Part shown: piece by piece, positions 25,625 through 33,421 of the stretch
Layout: the number at the start of each line of letters is the position of its first letter
Numbering within the stretch: the first letter of the stretch is position 1
Assembly: GCF_015278315.1 (NCBI RefSeq)
Contig: NZ_JADIJE010000003.1
Coordinates: forward strand, 1-64,000
Reading direction: 5' to 3'
From: Microbacterium ureisolvens
GTDB lineage: Bacteria; Actinomycetota; Actinomycetes; Actinomycetales; Microbacteriaceae
DNA: 64,000 bases
The notes under the pieces: model-generated
Told to the model about the DNA's origin: nothing
Seen by the model: the letters and a program-made list of their open reading frames with translations, nothing else
Database searches by the model: none
Position numbers and translations under genes: made by a program

Positions 25625-26017
25625 TCAGTCCTCCTGGGGTTCGGTCGGATCGGATTCGCCTTCCTCGGCGTCCTTCTCGCGCTCGGCCGCGAGTCGGCGC
25701 TCGCGGCGGCCTCGTGCGAGCTCGGTGCCGAGTGCGTCGAGGTGCGGCTGCCAGAACCGCCGGAACGGGTCGAACCAGGCCGCCGCGTTCTCGAGGGGCT
25801 CCGGTGCGATGGCGTACAGCCGGCGGACGCCGTCAGGGCGCACTGTAGTGAACCCCGATTCGCGGAGCACACGAAGGTGCTGCGATACGGCCGGCTGTGA
25901 GATGCCGAACTCGCGCTGCACCTCCTCGCCGATCTCACCCGCGCTGCGCTCGCCCCCCGCGAGGAGTTCGAGGATGCGCCGGCGGACCGGGTCTCCGAGG
26001 ATGTCGAGTGCGTGCAC
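25625..26017 (-). CDS. ArsR-family repressor
   Basis: The 130-residue winged-helix regulator reads LDILGDPVRRRILELLAGGERSAGEIGEEV, with recognition helix ISQPAVSQHLRVLRESGFTTV. There is no Cys metal site, as usual for the SRPBCC-linked type. A charged C-terminal tail (RGRRERRLAAEREKDAEEGE) follows. GTG at 26017 was chosen because a TTGACT / 17 nt / AATCAT promoter would start transcription at this codon. The 18-bp palindrome at 26036-26053 overlaps the -35, so the gene probably represses itself. Confidence 0.87.
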   Translation of the reverse strand: MHALDILGDPVRRRILELLAGGERSAGEIGEEVQREFGISQPAVSQHLRVLRESGFTTVRPDGVRRLYAIAPEPLENAAAWFDPFRRFWQPHLDALGTELARGRRERRLAAEREKDAEEGESDPTEPQED

Positions 26018-26035
26018 GTGACCAATGATTGCGTA

Positions 26036-26053
26036 TTGACTTATATAAGTCAA
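26036..26053. promoter_or_regulatory. ArsR operator, perfect palindrome TTGACTTATATAAGTCAA
   Basis: This AT-rich 18-bp perfect palindrome stands out in a 70 percent GC region. On the minus strand its first six bases are the -35 (TTGACT) of the ArsR gene. It also lies 43 nt before proC and might affect that gene. Confidence 0.75.
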
Positions 26054-26083
26054 TGCTGAATCGTAAGCCTCCGGCGCCGCTCG

Positions 26084-26089
26084 TAGGAT
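26084..26089 (+). promoter_or_regulatory. -10 box TAGGAT for proC
   Basis: The hexamer ends 6 nt before the proC ATG at 26096. Confidence 0.5.
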
Positions 26090-26095
26090 GACGCC

Positions 26096-26941
26096 ATGCC
26101 TGCATACATCCCCGCACTCCCGCCCATCGCGATCCTCGGCGCCGGATCGATGGGCGGCGCCATCGCCCGCGGCCTCTCGCGGTCGGGCCTCGCGGCGGGC
26201 GGCGTGACGACGACGAACCGCTCGCGCGCGAAAGCCGCCGAGCTGGACGGCCTCGAAGGGGTCACGAGCGTCGCGCTGGAGGCTGAGCCGACCGGGAACA
26301 CGGATGCCGCGGCCGCGGCCGACGTCGTCCTCGTCGGCGTCAAGCCGGCCATGGTGCCGGATCTCCTCCGTGAGATCGCACCGGTGCTGCGGCCGGGCAC
26401 CGTCGTCGTGAGCCTCGCGGCCGGCGTGACGGTCGCGACTTTTGAGGAGATCCTCGGCGCCGACGTGGCGGTGCTGCGCTCGATGCCGAACACGCCGGCG
26501 CTCGTCGGCCGCGGCGTCACGGGCCTGGCAGCCGGCACGCGGGCCGACGAGTCCGCCGTGGCGACCGCGCGACGGCTGTTCGAGACGGTCGGCACCGTCG
26601 TCGAGGTTCCGGAGGAGCAGATCGACGCCCTCTCGACGATCTCGGGTTCGGGCCCCGCCTACTTCTTCCTGCTGGTGGAGGAGTTCACGAAGGCGGCCGT
26701 CGGCAAGGGCTTCTCCGAGGCGGAGTCCCGGGTCATGGCCGAGCAGACCTTCATCGGCGCTGCGGCGCTGCTCGAGGCATCCGCCGACGAGCCGGCAGAG
26801 CTGCGCCGCCGTGTCACGAGCCCCAAGGGGACGACCGAGCGCGCCATCGCGGTGCTGCAGGACGCGCGCCTGGACGATGTCTTCGGACAGGCGACGGACG
26901 CGGCGCTGGCGCGCGCCAGGGAACTGGCGGCGGGGGCGTAG
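26096..26941 (+). CDS. proC: Pyrroline-5-carboxylate reductase
   Basis: The 281-residue enzyme reduces pyrroline-5-carboxylate to proline with NAD(P)H. The N-terminal Rossmann motif is ILGAGSMGGAIARGL. Downstream are VLVGVKPAMVPDLL, VLRSMPNTPALVGRGVTGLA, and the C-terminal signature LSTISGSGPAYFFLLVEEF with LRRRVTSPKGTTERAI. Length matches the family. In Mycobacterium tuberculosis proC (Rv0500) is followed by an HTH gene and a bS22-like gene; here that pair lies 6 kb further on. Confidence 0.95.
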   Translation: MPAYIPALPPIAILGAGSMGGAIARGLSRSGLAAGGVTTTNRSRAKAAELDGLEGVTSVALEAEPTGNTDAAAAADVVLVGVKPAMVPDLLREIAPVLRPGTVVVSLAAGVTVATFEEILGADVAVLRSMPNTPALVGRGVTGLAAGTRADESAVATARRLFETVGTVVEVPEEQIDALSTISGSGPAYFFLLVEEFTKAAVGKGFSEAESRVMAEQTFIGAAALLEASADEPAELRRRVTSPKGTTERAIAVLQDARLDDVFGQATDAALARARELAAGA

Positions 26942-26957
26942 GGCGGTTGCGGCCGGC

Positions 26958-27617
26958 TCAGCGCTCGAGCGACGCGAAGCGCTCGATGTCGGAGTTGGTC
27001 CCCGACACGATGATGAGGTCGTGGTTGGTCACGACCGTGTTGGCCTCCGCGTAGCGGAAGGGCTTGCCCGGGCTCTTCACGCCGACGACCGTGACGTTGT
27101 ACTTGGTGCGCACGCCGGATTCGTTGAGGCCCACGCCGCGGATGAACTTCGGCGGGTAGAGCTTGGCGAGGGCGAAGTCGTCGTCGAACCGGATGAAGTC
27201 GAGCATGCGGCCGCTCACCAGGTGCGCGACGCGCTCGCCGGCCTCGCGCTCGGGATAGATGACGTGATTGGCGCCGACGCGGGCGAGGATCTTGCCGTGC
27301 GACTGCGACACCGCCTTCGCCCAGATCTGCGGCACCTTGAGGTCGACGAGGTTGGCCGTGATGAGAACGGATGCCTCGATCGATGAGCCGACCGCCACGA
27401 CGGCGACCGAGAAGTCCTGGGCGCCGATCTGCTTCAGCGCGTCGATGTTGCGCGCATCGGCCTGCACTGTGTGGGTGACCCGCTCCGACCACTTCTGCAC
27501 GAGATCGAGGTTGTCGTCGATCGCGAGCACCTCGCGGTCGAGCCGGTCGAGCTCGCCCGCGCACGCGGCGCCGAAGCGCCCGAGTCCGATCACGAGAACG
27601 GGCGCATCGCCCCTCAT
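26958..27617 (-). CDS. ktrA: KtrA/TrkA-type regulatory subunit (RCK) of a potassium transporter
   Basis: The 219-residue cytosolic protein has an RCK-N Rossmann domain (VLVIGLGRFGAACAGELDR, with the acidic AIDD) and an RCK-C domain after about residue 140 (LYPPKFIRGVGLNESGVRTKY). It gates the membrane subunit encoded just upstream. ATG at 27617 was chosen; a TTG at 27629 would overlap the upstream stop and add four residues. Together with the TrkH/KtrB gene it forms a two-gene operon. Confidence 0.9.
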   Translation of the reverse strand: MRGDAPVLVIGLGRFGAACAGELDRLDREVLAIDDNLDLVQKWSERVTHTVQADARNIDALKQIGAQDFSVAVVAVGSSIEASVLITANLVDLKVPQIWAKAVSQSHGKILARVGANHVIYPEREAGERVAHLVSGRMLDFIRFDDDFALAKLYPPKFIRGVGLNESGVRTKYNVTVVGVKSPGKPFRYAEANTVVTNHDLIIVSGTNSDIERFASLER

Positions 27618-27621
27618 CCGC

Positions 27622-29070
27622 TCAACCAACGATCGGCCTTTCCACCGGCAGCGAGTACAGCTGCGATCGTGACGACGCGGCCACAGCCGCGGCGAGAGTC
27701 ACTGTACCAACGCGACCCATGACGATCGTGATCGCCAGCACATACACAGCCGGATCGGGGAGGTTCGCCGTCAGTCCCGTCGACAGCCCGACCGTCGCGA
27801 AGCCCGAGATCACGTCGAAAAGGACGTCGCCGAGGTCGGCCTTCGTGATCTGCGTGATGATGATCGTCGAGATCGCCACGATGGTCGCGCCCCAGGCCAC
27901 GACCGAGAGTGCGACCCGCAGGACGTCGCTCGGGATGCGCCGTCCGAACACCTGGTTGGACGCGCGGCCCTTCGCCTCCGACACCACGGCGAGCGCGATC
28001 ACGGCGAGCGTCGTCACCTTGATGCCGCCGGCCGTGGACGCCGAGCCGCCGCCGACGAACATCAGCATGCATGCCACGAGCAGACTCGACTGGTTCAGCT
28101 CGCCGATGTCGAGGATCGCGAAGCCGCCGGATCTCGTCATGGCCGACAGGAAGAAGGCCTGGAAGGTGGTGTCCCACGCGTCCTCGGTGCCGAGGGTCAG
28201 GAGGTTGTCGTACTCGAGGACGAGGAAGACGACACCGCCCAGGAAGAACAGCGCGACCGTGGTGATGATCGTGAGCTTCGCGTGCAGCGACCAGCGCCGC
28301 ACGCGCCACCGCTGCCGCAGCAGCGTGTAGATGACCGGGAATCCGATCGAGCCGAGGAAGACGCCCGCCATCAGGACGGTCAGGAAGAAGTAGTCGTGGC
28401 GGAAGGGCTCCAGCCCCTCGGCGTTCGGTGTGAAGCCGGTGTTCGTGAAGGACATCGCCGCGTAGAACGGCGCCTCCCACAGCGCGACGTTCCACGGGAC
28501 GCCCGCGACGATCAGCCCGGGGTAGAGGAGGATCGCGATGATCGTCTCGATGGCGAGTGTCGACAGCGCGACAGTCGCGAGCAGGCTGCCGATCTGGCCC
28601 AGCTGCACGGTCTGGCCCTCGTTGACCGGCCCGCCGTGCGTGCGGAGCGGGTTCGAGTCGCTCGCCGCGATGAGCTTCGCACGGAGGCCGAGACGTCGTG
28701 AGATCACCAGGCCCAGGATCGACGCCAGGGTCAGCACGCCGAGCGCGCCGATCTGGACGCCGACGAAGACCAGCACGTGGCCGAACGCCGACCAGTGCGT
28801 CGCCATGTCGACGGTGGCGAGGCCGGTGACGCAGATCGTCGACACCGCCGTGAAGAAGGCGTCGGCGAAGGGGGTCACCTGCCCGGTCGCCGAGGCGACG
28901 GGCAGGGAGAAGAGGCCCGTGAAGACCAGGATCAGCGACAGGAAGATGAGGATCGCGAACCGGGCGGGGGAGCGCTGCGTCAGGTCGCGGAAGAACTCCA
29001 TGAAGGCGTGGCCCAGCGCGCGCAGGCGTCCCGAGACTGAGACGGGGGCGGCGCGCCTGCCATCCGTCAT
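27622..29070 (-). CDS. ktrB: KtrB/TrkH-family potassium-translocating membrane subunit
   Basis: The 482-residue membrane protein has four M1-P-M2 repeats. Filter-like loops are visible: AVSTICVTGLAT, AMSFTNTGFTPNAEGL, SAMTRSGGFAILD and ISGFATVGLSTGLT, each with the single conserved Gly of the TrkH/KtrB family. The start follows a good AGGAGGA site in the sequence upstream of ATG 29070. It precedes ktrA on the minus strand and is divergent from an ArsR gene. Confidence 0.92.
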   Translation of the reverse strand: MTDGRRAAPVSVSGRLRALGHAFMEFFRDLTQRSPARFAILIFLSLILVFTGLFSLPVASATGQVTPFADAFFTAVSTICVTGLATVDMATHWSAFGHVLVFVGVQIGALGVLTLASILGLVISRRLGLRAKLIAASDSNPLRTHGGPVNEGQTVQLGQIGSLLATVALSTLAIETIIAILLYPGLIVAGVPWNVALWEAPFYAAMSFTNTGFTPNAEGLEPFRHDYFFLTVLMAGVFLGSIGFPVIYTLLRQRWRVRRWSLHAKLTIITTVALFFLGGVVFLVLEYDNLLTLGTEDAWDTTFQAFFLSAMTRSGGFAILDIGELNQSSLLVACMLMFVGGGSASTAGGIKVTTLAVIALAVVSEAKGRASNQVFGRRIPSDVLRVALSVVAWGATIVAISTIIITQITKADLGDVLFDVISGFATVGLSTGLTANLPDPAVYVLAITIVMGRVGTVTLAAAVAASSRSQLYSLPVERPIVG

Positions 29071-29151
29071 ACGGGGTTCCTCCTGATGCGAAACGGTCCT
29101 CGTGCGGGCGGCCCGGCGGTCGTGCTCATGGTACTCCGCAGGGCTCCCGAC

Positions 29152-29157
29152 TAATCT
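29152..29157 (+). promoter_or_regulatory. -10 box TAATCT for the ArsR gene
   Basis: The hexamer ends 6 nt before the ATG at 29164. Confidence 0.5.
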
Positions 29158-29163
29158 GAGCAC

Positions 29164-29571
29164 ATGGCGGACATCTTCGACGTGATCGCAGACGGAACGC
29201 GTCGCGACATCCTGCGACTGCTGCTCGATCGATCATCCGCCGGAGACCGCGGCACCAGCGTGTCGCACATCGTGACCGAGCTCGGCGCCAGCCAGCCGAC
29301 CGTGTCGAAGCACCTCAAGGTGCTGCGCGACGCCCACCTCGTGTCGGTGCGCGAGGAGGGGCAGCACCGCTACTACAGCCTCTCCGCCGCGCCGCTGGAC
29401 GAGGTCGACGACTGGCTCGTGCCGTTCCTCGACGACGGCGATGTCGAGCCCGACCTCGCCGCGGCGGCGCTCCCGGACTCCGCCGCTCACGCCGCCGAGG
29501 TCGTCGGCCGGGCCGCCGCATCGGCCAAGCACGCCCTCGAGAACGCGCTCAAGCGCCTCCCCGGCCGCTGA
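29164..29571 (+). CDS. ArsR-family winged-helix regulator
   Basis: The 135-residue protein reads MADIFDVIADGTRRDILRLLLD, then recognition helix ASQPTVSKHLKVLRDAHLVSVREEGQHRYYSL. A C-terminal Ala-rich helical region (AAEVVGRAAASAKHALENAL) may dimerise. The DGTRR start is typical of actinobacterial ArsR proteins linked to cell-envelope or septum genes. Target unknown. It is divergent from the potassium transporter operon and convergent with the ABC exporter. Confidence 0.85.
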   Translation: MADIFDVIADGTRRDILRLLLDRSSAGDRGTSVSHIVTELGASQPTVSKHLKVLRDAHLVSVREEGQHRYYSLSAAPLDEVDDWLVPFLDDGDVEPDLAAAALPDSAAHAAEVVGRAAASAKHALENALKRLPGR

Positions 29572-29633
29572 CCCCTCCCTTCTCTCAACCCACCCAGCAA
29601 CAGCGCAGCCGACGTTTCCGCCGACAGAGCGGA

Positions 29634-29724
29634 GCGGGTCGTCCGGAGAGCGTGCGGGCTCGGGACTGGCGGGCGCCGCCGGCGAAGCCGACGCCGCGGG
29701 TAAGCACGCCGGAGGACGACCCGC
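29634..29724. other. Intergenic inverted repeat, about 90 nt, between convergent genes
   Basis: GCGGGTCGTCC (29634-29644) pairs with GGACGACCCGC (29714-29724), with CGTGC (29651-29655) and GCACG (29704-29708) nested inside. The enclosed GC-rich segment can pair further. It could be an extended terminator or an RNA. It fills the gap between the ArsR gene and the ABC permease gene. Confidence 0.5.
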
Positions 29725-29741
29725 GCAGCGGTGGCCCCGAA

Positions 29742-30554
29742 TTAACGTCGCCCCGCCTTGCGCCGGAACAACCATGCGCCCCACACGAACGAGATCACGA
29801 GGATCGCGACGCACCAGCCGACGGCCCACCACGCCGCGTCGCCCATGGGCGTGCCCATCAGCAGGCTCCGCAGCGCCTCGATGATGGGGGTCACCGGCTG
29901 GTTCTCGGCGACCCACTGCAGCCACTCGGGCATCGTCGAGACCGGCACGAAGGCGCTCGACAGGTACGGCAGGAAAAGAATGATGAAGCCGTAGCCGTTG
30001 GCCGCCTCGGGGCTGCCGGCGGCAAGCCCGATCGCGGCGAACAGATAGGTGATCGCGAGGATGTACAGCGCGATGAGCGCCACGGCGCCGAGCCAGCCCC
30101 ACAGGTCTGCGGTCGGCCGGAATCCGACGAGCAGCGCCACGCCGATGACGACTCCGGTCGCCAGGAGGTTGCGCAGCAGGCTCGCCACGACATGGCCGGT
30201 CAGCACCGCGCTGGCTCGCAGCGGCATCGTGCGGAACCGGTCGATGATGCCCGCTCGCATGTCGTTGGCGACGTAGACGGCGGTGGACGCCGCGCCGAAG
30301 CCGGCGCAGAGCAGGATGATGCCGGGGACGACGTAGTTCACGTAGCCGCCCGTGGGGTCGATGGCCCCGCCGAAGACGTAGGTGAAGAGGACCATCAGCA
30401 GCACCGGCAGCATGATCGCCATGAGCAGCGATTCCCCGTCGCGCAGGGAGTGCAGGAGGCTCCGCCCGACGAAGACGCTCTCGGCGGTGAGGCCCGTGAT
30501 GCGCGGTCGCAGCGCAGGGGCGCCGGCGGGGGCCGCGGGGGCGAGGGTGGTCAT
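29742..30554 (-). CDS. ABC-2 type exporter permease (DrrB-like)
   Basis: The 270-residue permease has six membrane helices. An N-terminal SLLHSLRDGESLLMAIMLPVLLMVLFTYVFGG and the ABC-2 signature in the fifth segment (LPYLSSAFVPVSTMPEWLQWVAENQPVTPIIEALR) identify the DrrB/ABC-2 family. Its ATG overlaps the stop of the ATPase gene as ATGA, so the two are coupled. The complex likely exports a hydrophobic drug or lipid. The divergent TetR probably controls both. Confidence 0.92.
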   Translation of the reverse strand: MTTLAPAAPAGAPALRPRITGLTAESVFVGRSLLHSLRDGESLLMAIMLPVLLMVLFTYVFGGAIDPTGGYVNYVVPGIILLCAGFGAASTAVYVANDMRAGIIDRFRTMPLRASAVLTGHVVASLLRNLLATGVVIGVALLVGFRPTADLWGWLGAVALIALYILAITYLFAAIGLAAGSPEAANGYGFIILFLPYLSSAFVPVSTMPEWLQWVAENQPVTPIIEALRSLLMGTPMGDAAWWAVGWCVAILVISFVWGAWLFRRKAGRR

Positions 30555-31495
30555 GCGAGCTCCTTCAGGGTGTCGGCCGACTCGCGTCGGCGGGCGTCCG
30601 CATGTGCGCCGCCCTGGCCGTCGGGCGAGGTGAGCGCGAGGAACACGTCGTCCAGGCTCGGGCGACGGAGTGTGACGACGCCCTCGGCCCCGGCTTCGTC
30701 GAGGACGTCGAGCGCGCGGCGGACGCCCGACACCGAGCCGTCGGTCGGGACCTCGCGCAGGAGGGTGCCGTGCGCGTCGTGGAGCTCGACCGCGTCGCCG
30801 CCGATGCGCGCTTTCAGCTGAGCAGCGGTGCCGCTGGCGACCACGCGCCCGCCGTCGAGCACCGCGATCCGGTCGGCGAGCTGGTCCGCCTCTTCGAGAT
30901 ACTGCGTGGTCAGGAACACGGTCGTGCCGGCATCGGCGAGTGAGCGGATCACGTCCCACAGCTCGCGGCGGCTGCGGGTGTCCAGGCCCGTGGTCGGCTC
31001 GTCGAGGAAGAGGATCTCGGGGGCGACGACGAAGCTCAGCGCGAGGTCGAGGCGGCGGCGCATGCCGCCCGAGTAGGCGCCGACGCGGCGGGTCGCGGCA
31101 TCCGTCAATCCGAACCGGTCGAGCAGCTCGGCCGCGCGGGCGCGCGCCCCGCGCCGCGTGAGACCCGAGAGGCGGCCGAGCATCACGAGATTCTCGGTGC
31201 CGGTGAGCGCGTCGTCGACGGCGGCGGACTGGCCCGTCAGGCTGATGCGCCGCTTGACCTGCTGAGGGTCGCGCACGACGTCGATGCCCGCGACCGTGGC
31301 GGTGCCCGAGTCGGGGCGGACGAGCGTGGTGAGCACATTGATCGTGGTCGTCTTGCCGGCGCCGTTCGGGCCGAGCAGGGCGAAGACCTCGCCGCGGGCG
31401 ACGGTGAAGTCGAGGCCATCGAGCACCTGCTGGCGGCCGAAGGCCTTGCGCAGGCCGTCGACCACGATGACCGGGGGAGCAGTGCGATCTGACAT
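30551..31495 (-). CDS. ABC exporter ATP-binding protein (DrrA-like)
   Basis: The 314-residue ATPase has Walker A GPNGAGKTT, Q-loop, signature YSGGMRRRLDLALSF, Walker B EILFLDEPTTGLD and H-loop FLTTQY. The DrrA-family C-terminal domain (LREVPTDGSVSGVRRALDVLDEAG, then LRRPSLDDVFLALTS) confirms the drug-exporter subgroup. The ATG overlaps nothing upstream; three CTGTTTA operator half-sites lie between it and the TetR gene. Confidence 0.94.
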   Translation of the reverse strand: MSDRTAPPVIVVDGLRKAFGRQQVLDGLDFTVARGEVFALLGPNGAGKTTTINVLTTLVRPDSGTATVAGIDVVRDPQQVKRRISLTGQSAAVDDALTGTENLVMLGRLSGLTRRGARARAAELLDRFGLTDAATRRVGAYSGGMRRRLDLALSFVVAPEILFLDEPTTGLDTRSRRELWDVIRSLADAGTTVFLTTQYLEEADQLADRIAVLDGGRVVASGTAAQLKARIGGDAVELHDAHGTLLREVPTDGSVSGVRRALDVLDEAGAEGVVTLRRPSLDDVFLALTSPDGQGGAHADARRRESADTLKELA

Positions 31496-31530
31496 GGGGC
31501 ATCCTTTCGTGCAATCGTGTAGGTGGGAAA

Positions 31531-31585
31531 CTGTTTACAGCACTAACTGTTTATGACGGTAACACACTGTTTACGTAATAAACAG
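31531..31585. promoter_or_regulatory. TetR operator cluster (CTGTTTA boxes)
   Basis: The palindrome CTGTTTACGTAATAAACAG spans 31567-31585 (7-bp arms, 5-nt spacer). Further CTGTTTA half-sites start at 31531 and 31547. They lie between the divergent DrrA-like and TetR genes, so the TetR protein probably controls both directions. Confidence 0.72.
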
Positions 31586-31588
31586 ACC

Positions 31589-31594
31589 TAGACT
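31589..31594 (+). promoter_or_regulatory. -10 box TAGACT for the TetR gene
   Basis: The hexamer ends 6 nt before the ATG at 31601 and directly follows the operator palindrome. Confidence 0.5.
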
Positions 31595-31600
31595 GACGCC

Positions 31601-32530
31601 ATGACCGATGCACCGGAGCCCGAACTTCCGCGCGGCATCGCGCTCGCATGGGGCGTCGCCGCCAATCCACAGCGCGGGCCGAAACGCGAGATGAGCGTCG
31701 AGCGCATCGTCGAGGCGGCGGTCGAGATCGCGGATGCCGAGGGCCTGGGCGCCGTGTCGATGGCAGCGGTGGCGTCGCGGCTGGGGTTCACGCCGATGTC
31801 GCTGTACCGCTACGTCAGCGCCAAGGACGACCTGATCCTGCTGATGCAGGAGGAGGCCACCGGTGCGCCGTCGGATGCGACCCGCACCGCGGGCGACTGG
31901 CGCGAGCGGCTCGAGGCGCTCTTCCGGGAGCAGCTGCAGCACTACCTGCGCCACCCGTGGGTCCTCGACATCCCGATCACCGGCGTGCCGGCGACGCCGA
32001 ACAGCGCGGCGTGGATGGATGCCGGCCTGAGCGCTCTGGCGGAGACGCCGCTCAGCTACGGGGAGCGGCTGGCTGTGATGCTCCTTGTCACCGGAACCGC
32101 GCATTGGGCGGGCACGATCCTCGCCGGCTACTCGCGTTCCGAGCGGGAGCAGGGGCTCGACGGAGATGCCATCGCCCGAAATGAAGACGCCCTCTTCCGC
32201 GCGCTCATCACCGAGGACGCCTACCCGGATCTGCGCGCGGCCATCGAGGAAGGGGTCTTCCTGGAGGACTCGGACCCGTTCACGTTCGCCCTCGAGCGGG
32301 GACTCGACGGTGTGGCCGCGTACATCGCCGCCGTCGGCGACGCGGATCGGCCGTCCGCCCGCCCGTGGCTCGGGCTGGATGATGCCGAGATCACCGACGA
32401 CAAGAGGTTCCGCGAGGCGCAGAAGGCCGTCCGCGCGGCGGAGAAGGCGCTGCGCGACGCGCGCAAGCTCGAGCGCCAGGCAGCCCGGGAGGCGCACGAC
32501 CGGCGCGCTCGGCAGGCGGCGAGCGGCTGA
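31601..32530 (+). CDS. TetR-family regulator with long C-terminal extension
   Basis: The 309-residue protein has the DNA-binding domain at about residues 29-77 (MSVERIVEAAVEIADAEGLGAVSMAAVASRLGFTPMSLYRYVSAKDDL in segments). The ligand domain matches the TetR-C type that accompanies DrrAB exporters. The last 45 residues are a highly charged helix (RFREAQKAVRAAEKALRDARKLERQ) likely to form a coiled coil; it is longer than usual TetR proteins. It probably represses the divergent exporter and itself. Confidence 0.9.
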   Translation: MTDAPEPELPRGIALAWGVAANPQRGPKREMSVERIVEAAVEIADAEGLGAVSMAAVASRLGFTPMSLYRYVSAKDDLILLMQEEATGAPSDATRTAGDWRERLEALFREQLQHYLRHPWVLDIPITGVPATPNSAAWMDAGLSALAETPLSYGERLAVMLLVTGTAHWAGTILAGYSRSEREQGLDGDAIARNEDALFRALITEDAYPDLRAAIEEGVFLEDSDPFTFALERGLDGVAAYIAAVGDADRPSARPWLGLDDAEITDDKRFREAQKAVRAAEKALRDARKLERQAAREAHDRRARQAASG

Positions 32531-32566
32531 GCACGATATTCCCATCGGTCTCACGGGTCACACCGG

Positions 32567-32596
32567 TTTACACGCGCACCCGCGGCGTTCTAAAGT
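32567..32596 (+). promoter_or_regulatory. Promoter of the HTH/bS22-like operon
   Basis: TTTACA (32567-32572) and TAAAGT (32591-32596) are separated by 18 nt. Unlike most genes here, this transcript has a 5' leader of about 27 nt with the ribosome binding site GGGGAAAGGGG. Confidence 0.45.
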
Positions 32597-32628
32597 GACT
32601 TCAGCACCACTGGGGAAAGGGGATCGAC

Positions 32629-32820
32629 ATGGCGGAACTGCCGGACGTGCGCTTCCTCACCGTCGCCGAGGTCGCCGAGCTCATGCGCGTCTCGAAGATG
32701 ACGGTGTATCGCCTGGTGCACTCCGGCGAACTGCCCGCAGTGCGCTTCGGTCGCAGCTACCGCGTGCCCGAGTCGGCCGTCACCGAGGCCCTGCAACGGC
32801 CGATCGCCGACGTCGGCTAG
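32629..32820 (+). CDS. Excisionase-type MerR-like HTH DNA-binding protein (Rv0500A-like)
   Basis: The 63-residue protein is a single HTH domain: FLTVAEVAELMRVSKMTVYRLVHSGELPAVRFGRSYRVPESAV. It is annotated as excisionase family but is not linked to phage here. In mycobacteria the counterpart is Rv0500A, next to proC and the bS22-like gene. A strong site GGGGAAAGGGG precedes it. It is followed after 83 nt by the bS22-like gene. It is likely a small nucleoid or regulatory DNA-binding protein. Confidence 0.9.
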   Translation: MAELPDVRFLTVAEVAELMRVSKMTVYRLVHSGELPAVRFGRSYRVPESAVTEALQRPIADVG

Positions 32821-32903
32821 ACTGTTCCGAGGCATTTTCCGTATCTGCCCGTTCCCGGGCGCCGCACACGCCGCGCCCAGACCCCGACATAGTGAGGTTT
32901 TCC

Positions 32904-33002
32904 GTGGGTTCTGTCATCAAGAAGCGCCGCAAGCGCATGGCGAAGAAGAAGCACCGCAAGCTGCTTCGCAAGACTCGCCACCAGCGCCGCAACAAGAAGT
33001 AA
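32904..33002 (+). CDS. bS22-like 30S ribosomal protein (AURKAIP1/COX24 domain), 32 aa
   Basis: The ORF reads MGSVIKKRRKRMAKKKH then RKLLRKTRHQRRNKK. It is nearly all basic and nearly identical in style to the actinobacterial 33-residue protein Rv0500B, a small ribosomal subunit component. The GTG start at 32904 follows a GAGG site. A terminator hairpin follows. It is easy to miss because of its size. Confidence 0.92.
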   Translation: MGSVIKKRRKRMAKKKHRKLLRKTRHQRRNKK

Positions 33003-33016
33003 GCGGCATCCGCACC

Positions 33017-33071
33017 AAGCGCCCCCAGGGTTCTGCGCTTCATCGAGCGCAGCCCTTCGCAGGGGGCGCTT
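33017..33071 (+). terminator. Terminator of the HTH/bS22-like operon
   Basis: AAGCGCCCCC (33017-33026) pairs with GGGGGCGCTT (33062-33071). An inner hairpin (CTGCGCT / AGCGCAG) makes a two-part stem. It ends the small operon before the rhodanese gene. Confidence 0.7.
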
Positions 33072-33120
33072 CGTGTATGCCGATGCCGCGACCCCGAGCC
33101 CCCATCCCGAGAGGCATGGC

Positions 33121-33414
33121 ATGAAGTCCATCACCGTCCAGCAGCTGCGCGAGCGCGTCGAGACGCCGCTCATCGACGTCCGCGAGGTCGACGAGTTCGC
33201 CGCGGGTCACGTGCCCGGTGCGATCAACATCCCGATGTCGTCGATCGGCGGCCGGCTCGACGAGCTCCCCGACGGCGCGTTCGACGTCATCTGCGCGGTC
33301 GGCGGCCGGTCGGGCCGCGTGGTGGAGGCTCTCCAGGCACGCGGGTACGACGTCACCAACGTCGACGGCGGCACGAACGAGTGGGTCGCCGCCGGCTACC
33401 CCGTCGAGGCCTGA
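33121..33414 (+). CDS. Single-domain rhodanese
   Basis: The 97-residue protein is a rhodanese (sulfurtransferase) domain. The start VQQLRERVETPLIDVREVDEFAAGHVPGAINIPMS is typical. The active-site loop is ICAVGGRSGRV with the persulfide-carrying Cys. It lies 7 nt before the glutaredoxin-like gene and probably works with it in sulfur or redox handling. ATG at 33121 chosen by domain limits. Confidence 0.9.
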   Translation: MKSITVQQLRERVETPLIDVREVDEFAAGHVPGAINIPMSSIGGRLDELPDGAFDVICAVGGRSGRVVEALQARGYDVTNVDGGTNEWVAAGYPVEA

Positions 33415-33421
33415 GCCCGCG

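Noticed and set aside
32629..32820. Phage excisionase marking an integrated element
   Set aside because: No integrase, att repeats or phage genes nearby; the gene belongs to a conserved chromosomal pair with the bS22-like gene.
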